Shown here: positions 56,791 to 64,000 of the stretch, piece by piece | Layout: every line of letters begins with the position of its first letter | Numbering within the stretch: position 1 is the stretch's first letter | Assembly: GCA_008921705.1 (NCBI GenBank) | Contig: VFFE01007640.1 | Location: 2,104,042 to 2,168,041 of the forward strand | Length of the DNA stretch: 64,000 bases | From: Burhinus oedicnemus | Taxonomy: Eukaryota > Chordata > Aves > Charadriiformes > Burhinidae | Direction of reading: 5' to 3' | The notes under the pieces: generated by a model | Told to the model about the DNA's origin: nothing | The model's database searches: none | What the model saw: only the letters and a program-made list of their open reading frames with translations | Program-made: the position numbers and the translations under genes

Positions 56791-58835
56791 GTGAGGCTTA
56801 ATGACTTGTAATTTACCAAAGGAGTGATTTTGTGGCCTAATGACCTTAAATACTGTGGAATGATTAAACAATTATTCTACATATTTAATTTCTGTATATT
56901 CCGCATACTATAAAATTAATGGTAATCATAGCAACACAGATGCAAAGTGATCCTAAATACATTGTATTTAAAGGACTAGTCCAGATTTCACATCTTTATA
57001 ACAGTTAATAGAGAGCCAATACAGAATGAATTAGAACCCAAGACCAGCCAAAGCTCTTCGAGATTATTTCCAAGTTTCCCTGGCACTAATAGCTCTTTCT
57101 ACTTACTCTTTACTTAACTTTTACTGGAATTTTAATTATGTAAATTAACATATTCAGAAAGTAGGAAGACGTCCTGGAAAACAAAAATAAGTTTGAGGTT
57201 GTTTTCTTCTTTTCTGATCAGGTCTACAGTTTAAAAACAAGGTACCTTCACCTTTGTACAAGGCAATTCACACCTTTTCTTGGTGTTACACTGCGGATAA
57301 TTATGTTTGAATCATTAACAACGGAGGAAGAGAAATCTTAAGATTGAAGAAATTTTGGGGGGCCAACCACAAAAAAAATGAAAGTCAAATTGAAGGAGGT
57401 GTGTACAGAAGTGGACAAAAAGGATGGTGAAGGAAAATAACCTGATTTTTCATTTGGATAACGGAGAGAGGCTGTCAAACGTTTTCACCTCCAGGGCTTT
57501 TTTTGAATTAGCACTAGTTTGACAGTTGCTGCTGTGAGGTGCCTCAGGATTAAAAGTGTGGAGAATAGAGATGTCATTCTGACTCCAAGAGAAGATGACA
57601 TTCAGTAGATTTGTATTGGATTGCATCTTTATCACAGTAAAAAGCATGTCTCACTTGTTCTAGTAAGTGTCTTGCTTGCTTTTCATTTTCCGGACACCAA
57701 AAAATGCAGACTGACAGCCTGATTAGCTCTCATAACTTCCATTAATGATTCTTCCTTCAATCACATTTTAAGGGACGTTTATGCTTTAAGATCAAGGATA
57801 TAAAGGATAAGGCAATAATGCTATACCAATTATTGTCTTCTTTCAGCTGTCCCCATGAAACACATCAATTGCTATGTTATTCAATCAAAATGTAAAAATA
57901 TTTATCGGAGTCATCACTGAATGTAAATGTTGTCTCCCATGGGAGTTCTACCTGCAATTGAACCATTTGGAAACCAGCATGGTTTGGAAACCACCATGTC
58001 TGTTTAATTCACATTTCAAAATAAATCTGAGGATTCATTAAAATAGAAAAAAATGTCCTGATAGGTTTTTTTGGGAGCCACTCCCAATGTTTCACTAAGG
58101 AAAACAAAATAAAGGAAAGTCCTCCCCTGGGTTTTGTAAAGATTAGGAAGGGAAGGAATGGATTAACTTGCAGGGAAATCTCTATACCTCAACTCTTCCT
58201 TCTTTTAAATACAGAAATGATAACACCACCATAAGAATAATATTCAAAAAAATTTTCAAAAAATGTCCAATATTTTGTAGCTGAAAAAATGGTCATCATA
58301 AGTGGTTAGCCCTTTGTGAAATCATGGCATCCCAAATTTTTCTGAGCTTTTTAGTTTTTCCTAAAATTTAGGATTCAAGATCAATATGCATAAAATATTA
58401 GTAAACTAGGAGTCTCTTTAATTAAGTGGCATCTCGATGGTGGGAAATAACGAGAGTCTTAAAACATGATGTATATGCAGTTCAGAGGCAGAAACAGCAA
58501 CAAAATTTATACTTACTGCAGTGTTAGTCTTAAAACTTGCACTTAGTAGTGTCCTTTCTGTATTACCAAACCAGCACAGAAAACTAAGTGGATTAAATTA
58601 AAAAAAAAAAAAAAAGAGCAAAAAGCCCCCCAAAATAAACAAAAACAGACCACAAAACAACAACAAAACACAAAACTGAAGTCACTCAACTTTATGGGAA
58701 ATTTATACTTTTATTCTTTAGCCAGCCTCACTTTTCAGCTGAGATAATTATTTCACTTATGATACCCTTACAAAAAAAATCATATTCCCTATTCAAGCTT
58801 TACTTAGCCTGACAAAATGAGACAAGCATTTTTAG
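56791..58835. other. unannotated AT-rich DNA
   Basis: No gene supported. An A-rich low-complexity stretch lies at about 58598-58678 (A16, then CAACAACAAAACAC-type sequence). Confidence 0.4.
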
Positions 58836-59360
58836 TCAGCTGTGGTAAAACAATCTGTTCTTTTTCTTAAACCATTTTATTTTCCCTGAATTTACTTTCT
58901 CATTTCTGCTGAAAATATGTTGCTTAATGCACTTTAGTTTCACATTTGCTTTTTTCTTGATGGCCTTATAGTGACGTCTTTCAGACATCCTATGATGGAC
59001 TACGGTCTTTCTTCCCATTTCTGAGCAAAAAGCTTCTAGCTTATTTGAGAAATTTTGATTACTTATCCCTGACTACTTGACCTCTTAAATTTCTTTCCAT
59101 TTATACTTTTTTCCTCCTTTAATAATTCTTCCATCACACTTAGATTTAGTTCCTGCAGTGCTGTCCAGCTTTGAATCATCATCAGATTCCATGAACTCAC
59201 ACGTAACCTCTGGTGCCAAGATCATTAACAAAGCTTTCACAAGACGCTTATCCAGATCAGTTCTTGAGATTCTTTCCTGTTTTCTCTGCCACATTCTGTT
59301 TATCAAGTCCTTTGCTTCCCTTCAAAAACTTCTTACCAATCTTAATTTTTTCCAATTTCT
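58836..59360 (-). pseudogene. lysine-rich decayed open region, possible pseudogene (unrecognised)
   Basis: On the minus strand three open stretches follow one another with frame changes. A first, near 59360-59245, contains KIGKKFLKGSKGLDKQN. A second, to TAA at 59085, contains LVKALLMILAPEVTCEF then an acidic ESDDDSKLD and a basic GGKKYKWKE. A third, at 59018-58836, contains MSERRHYKAIKKKANVKLK. The shared lysine-rich, soluble, nuclear-looking composition across shifted frames suggests one coding sequence broken by indels, without introns, as in a processed pseudogene. I cannot name a parent and see no poly-A tail; an AATAAA equivalent lies about 120 bp downstream (near 58710). Purine-rich DNA giving lysine-rich chance frames is the alternative. 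Confidence 0.25.
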
Positions 59361-61520
59361 ACAAATATGACAGTTTAGTCATAGTTTAGTACATCGCTGA
59401 AGCCTCAATTTGATCTATTGCAATTCCTTTGTTAAGAAAAACAGGTGTCTCGCAAAGGACAGATCAGACTAGGCATTTTGTGTTTTATCACCTTATGTCC
59501 TAATTCTCTTTGGTTAAAAACAACTAAGCTAACCAAACTACATAACTTAGCTAAATAAGACAAATATTTTTATTGTGATGGTACCTCCATAGCAGTTGTA
59601 ACCCTCAGTTTGACATTCCAGTGCCTTAAACTAGTAAGAGAATTATGACCGATGGCAATGTTCATGTCCCCAGTACATTTGTATATTCTGTACGTGTAAA
59701 TTGGACTGTGATCAAAGGAGAATGAAAAAGCAAGATTGTTGCTCAAAAGGAAGTAAGTTTTTTTCTAGATCGTTGTTTTGCCATGATCTTCTGATGGTGA
59801 TTTGAGAAAGTCTCCCAGAAAAGCATTTATACAGTGTTCTGATCGCCGCAAAATCCAGTGGTCATCTTGAAGTTGTTGTGTTTGGGTTGTTTTAAAATCA
59901 TGTTTAGTTTCAGCTAGGAATAAACTCAACCTGTAATTAGAGATCCAAACATGTGTTAGGCTTTTGGAATTTTAATCCCACGGTTGAGCTTTTTGGCTAG
60001 GACTTGTCTCAAATTTCCATGTACAAACACACAATTAAGCAATCTACAAAGATATGGCTTTTTTAACCGGTAAAATGAAGTACCACTTCATGGAATGGTT
60101 TACCTGTTATTTTCCTTCTGATCGCTTTTCCTTGTAAAATGTTTAAGTTGTCACATCTGTAGGACTGAAAACTGAGCTCCTCCACAGAGGAGTTTAAGCA
60201 CAGGTGGACAGGAGGCATGGCTCTCCCACTTCTCCATACCTTTCCCGACAGCTGGAGAGCTTTCTCAAGAAAGTGAAGGAATAAGTCATTCCTCATGTAA
60301 GTCCATTCAGACTTCTGTCTCCTGAGACTGACAGCAGTGATGTTCCCTGGATTTATTTGCCCACTCAACTGATCGGAACTGCCTTGGGATCACTGACTCA
60401 TCTCATTTACTCCAAAGCTATTAGAAAATGATGACCACATTCTGTCGTTATTGACCTTAACTGCATTTGAACTGGTGTAATAGAGGGGAAAGGCTGTTAA
60501 TCCCATTGTGACAATGCATCTCTTGGGATAGTGGGTCTGCAAAATTGCTGCAGAATTTGGAGGAATTTTAGGATGAAAAACTGGAGGAGACATAAACAAA
60601 TGATGCAATGACAAAAAAAAGTAAATTCAGACATGAAAATTTCAGCTGTGAGTGCATCAGAACATTTATTCTTTTGCAGTTGTCCTACTGCTTACCATTA
60701 ATGTATCTCTTTCCAAAGCACTTCCCTTACCAAAAAAACCCAGTTATCCTTATTTTTGGAATGGGAATTACAATTCTAAAAGGAAGAAAGGGTTTCTCAT
60801 ATATAGAAACTTTGTTTTAAAAAATCTACATAAAATTACTGCCAATTAACCTTCTCTAGGCAATGATAAAATGGTGTAGAGCGTTGCTATTTTTTATTAT
60901 AAGGTTTACAACAGAATAATTTCTGGAGCAAGCAGACATTTATCTACCTTTACTGTCCTGGGCACTGGGAAGACAGAATGATTTACAGTCATGCCCTAAA
61001 TTGCTCACAAGCTAAGCAGAAGAGCAGGCAAAAGATTAATGGAAAATATGGAATATTACATGGCATATGTATGGCAAGAATGTTTTGGAAACTGCTGCAT
61101 TAATTCTACACTTACATTGGAAAGGCATTAACAAAATGAAACACAAAAGGAATGGTGGTGTTAAAAAGACAGCCAGAAAACAGGGCAGAAACGCAAGGAT
61201 AGAATGATAAGAGGAGCCAGTCAGAAGGTGACTGGAAAATTGTGGAGACTGTGAAGAAAAGATCAGTAGGAGGATAAACTTCCAGGGCAGGGAATCCTAC
61301 TAACAGGTCTAATATAATCAAGGTATACTACACTTCCCATATGTTCATAAAGTGAAGTTAAAATCATGAGTTAAATTTTAAAAGCTTGGCGAGAGACAGC
61401 TAGGCATGGTCAAAGAACGGATTTCTGGTCACTAGAAAAACGTTAAGATGTTAAATACTTTCAGCTGAGACTAGAGTAAAATCCCCTCTCTAGCTTTATT
61501 AGATTGGTTTAATAATTTCA
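59361..61520. other. unannotated unique DNA
   Basis: No gene supported. About 60060-60370 is GC-richer with a 101-codon minus-strand frame and a small CTCCTC/GAGGAG inverted repeat near 60178. It does not match the CR1 copies and I cannot assign it. Confidence 0.4.
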
Positions 61521-61550
61521 TTTAGATATTTTAGATATTTTAGATATTTT
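61521..61550 (+). repeat. 9-bp tandem repeat (TTTTAGATA)n
   Basis: Three consecutive units of TTTAGATAT-type sequence, nearly perfect, grading into TTTTAATATTT. Confidence 0.85.
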
Positions 61551-64000
61551 AATATTTCTTCATTTGTTATGTAATATTCATTTTGAAACAAAAAATGTTT
61601 CAAAATTATGAAAGTTTTTGTTCCAAGAAATCAAAAAGTCATTTTATAACATTTTCAAAGTGTTTTACTTTCTGTACAATGCCATACAACACAATTTTTT
61701 CCAAGATTATATCATTTCACATTAAAAAAAATGGAACCGGTTTTCTCTGAATAGCACTGAATGAGAGAAAACTATTTGCATGGAATTTTTCCAGCCAACT
61801 CTTTTATTAACATCCTCAATTTCCCGTGCTAGAGTTATAACTTTAATTAATTTTATAAATGGAACTTTAATATAAAAATTCGAGCCATACTGTGAATATG
61901 GCAGAAGGGGGACTGGTCACTTCTGCATCCTGCGAGCCAGAACTTATCTGCTGTAGGGAGCGGCACCAATGTAGATGCTACAGCCCCAGTTGTCCCTGAG
62001 CAACTTACTGACCAAGGACAACAATTTGATGCGTGAAAATAATTTCAGAGAGCGCAGAGCCGGGTAAAAGGATATGAATTCTGAAATGGGAGAGAACCAC
62101 GAGGAAATAGCATGCGATCCATCCGCTTTCCCTCTGCAATGGGAGGAGAAAACCCACAGTTGCTCTTTTAACTGAAGATTTGCTTCATTTGTACGTGCTC
62201 CTTTTCTATAGGCATGAGGTGACTCATTCGCACGCCCCCACCCCGGGAGTGTCAGGTTGGTTTTAGATCAGTAGGTAGAAAAAGAATTTCTCTCTCCTTC
62301 TGCAGGAAAAGGCAACTCAAATCTATATTGGTTTTGTTTGATCTTGCCCCTTACATTATCTTTCGTTCAGGGGGAGTGAAGAAAATGGGCAGATTTTTGC
62401 TCACTTTCACTGGGATGGGAAAAATCAGAGAGAGAAGGAAAAATTCCCTGTGGTATGTATAGCTAACCCATTGACATAATTTGTTTCTCTGTGATTCTCA
62501 GAGGATGTAAATCAGCAAAATTCACTTCACTTGCATTATGTAGCATTTTCCTTCCTGTGAAAACTTAACTTCAATGAAAATCTGATGATTTATAGCAACT
62601 TCTTCACATTTTTAGATGTTTGATTTTTGTAAAGGACACTTATCTTTCACAATGTAGACTTTTATGCAACATCCTCTTAAAGCACCATAGAAGAGATTCT
62701 GCCATTGAGACTTGCGTTCCTTTTTGTTTTCTCTTCTTCTGAGCCTCAGCTAGATGACACGCACAGTAAGGGTACAACGCTGCTTTAGCAAATGAAAAAT
62801 GTAACTCCCACTAACTCATTCCTCTTTCAAACGCAGAAACCACTTCCAGGACAGAAAACATACGAGATATTGAATGATATACCTTTATTCCCTCCAACTG
62901 TCTTATTCTATCTTTCATCTTGTATAATTACATTTTATTTCTGTGAAACTTTCTCTGGCTCTGTGTACAGTAATCATATAGTTAAAAAAAAAAAGACATA
63001 TCCACCCATAGAATGAATTTGAATGACAGCTGATCTTGATTGAGACCAGAGTCATTAAATTTAGAAGGTATTTCAGGTAGGAAAGTTTGATTAATATCAA
63101 ACAAAGCCTATTTAATGCTACACCCTTTTCAGAATGGAGTGGAACATTTAATAATTATATGAAATGGCTTTAATTTCCAACACCTATTCCACACCTTTTT
63201 CATTTCCATAAGATTGACAGGATAAGAATACTTAATGCCCAAACAAGAAATGCTAATACTCATAACCATCAAACTTTTTGTATTTTCTCAGTGCAGCTCC
63301 ATGATTGAAACAAAAATTGTTTCCTACATTATTTCCTCCATTATGTTCCTTTCAATATGGAAAAGAACAAAAAAATTCATTCTTTAAAGCTGTAGATTTC
63401 CTAGTCGTACAACCGAATTATTAATCCAAAAAATACCAAAAAGATGTATTGAAGATGTAAAATCCCATCTAGACAGAACTACTTTAAGAAGAAATTGGTT
63501 TGTATATTTCTTTTATTCATATTTATTCAACTATCTTTTGCAGTGATGAATAACAAACGTATATATATAACAAATCTCCATATGTCAAATAGATGTCAAC
63601 AGACAGAACAAAAAATATTATTCCATGCTACACTATAAATGAGTGTCTGAAACTGAATATGTTATTTAGTTTTTCTCTTATTTAGCATTCCAAACTGTAG
63701 ACAACATCCCTTGAATTGGCTGAGATGGCCCACCCTGCCTTGTAAAACAGGAAATCCACGCATTTTGGTGATTCTCCCACTGAGTGCTGTGTTACTTCTT
63801 CTGTAATCTTTGCTTCTGGTCACATTGCACTAAAAATCACTAAGGGATGCTATGGACCATCTATGCCTTAGACATGTGATTGAGTGCCACAAAGCCAGCT
63901 GACCTGAAGGATGGGTGCAGAGCTTCTCCTGGAGTTTCATTTCCTATACGCAACCTTGAGAACATCATTTCTCTCTGACTTCTTAGTGATCCCCTTACTT
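61551..64000. other. unannotated unique DNA
   Basis: No gene, RNA gene or recognised mobile element. GC is slightly higher at about 61900-62260 (for example CGCACGCCCCCACCCCGGGA near 62230), which might mark a conserved or regulatory element. Confidence 0.4.

Noticed and set aside
1..64000. CRISPR arrays, bacterial operons, rRNA genes
   Set aside because: No regularly spaced direct repeats, no ribosome-binding sites with ordered genes, and no conserved rRNA blocks were seen.

Overview
This window looks like non-coding DNA from a bird genome, either a gene desert or the interior of very large introns. The main evidence is a set of CR1 LINE retrotransposon fragments with the avian-style 3' end (octamer-like ATTCTGTG/CACAGAAT units, then the conserved stretch ending in 'ATCTAGTCCAAC' on the reverse strand). 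Base composition is AT-rich and CpG-poor, mobile-element density is low, and nothing resembles mammalian L1 or Alu. I found no bacterial, plasmid or phage organisation, no rRNA, no intact tRNA, no CRISPR array, and no complete protein-coding gene. Species cannot be fixed from the sequence alone.

Layout. 1-23.6 kb: mostly unique AT-rich DNA with one half of a dispersed repeat pair (303-480), CR1 tails at 649-886 and 3548-3838, a strong RFX-type palindrome near 7.88 kb, a decayed MIR/L2-like element near 9.0-9.2 kb, and two candidate splice-delimited exons (13181-13429 on the minus strand, 14446-14521 on the plus strand). 23.6-24.8 kb: the best preserved CR1 copy, carrying the C-terminal half of the reverse transcriptase with one premature stop. 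24.8-41.6 kb: unique DNA with a poly-T/poly-G junction, short hairpins, a long minus-strand open stretch (32789-33275) and another CR1 tail (38555-38868). 41.6-44.4 kb: a CR1 cluster of an ancient plus-strand endonuclease fragment, an older minus-strand copy split by a younger one, and a plus-strand tail. 44.4-64 kb: unique AT-rich DNA with the second member of the dispersed repeat pair (46980-47290), an ancient CR1 fragment (48414-48900), a long (CTTTT)n microsatellite (50156-50242), a homeodomain-type palindrome (55543-55558) and a lysine-rich decayed open region on the minus strand (58836-59360).

No genes can be shown to work together here. The only confidently coding-derived sequence is retrotransposon ORF2. 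The candidate exons are listed at low confidence because 64 kb of AT-rich DNA gives many chance open frames. I did not find a convincing new biological system. The most checkable leads are the RFX nested dyad, the dispersed repeat pair, the candidate terminal exon at 13.2-13.4 kb, and the possible decayed gene at 58.8-59.4 kb.
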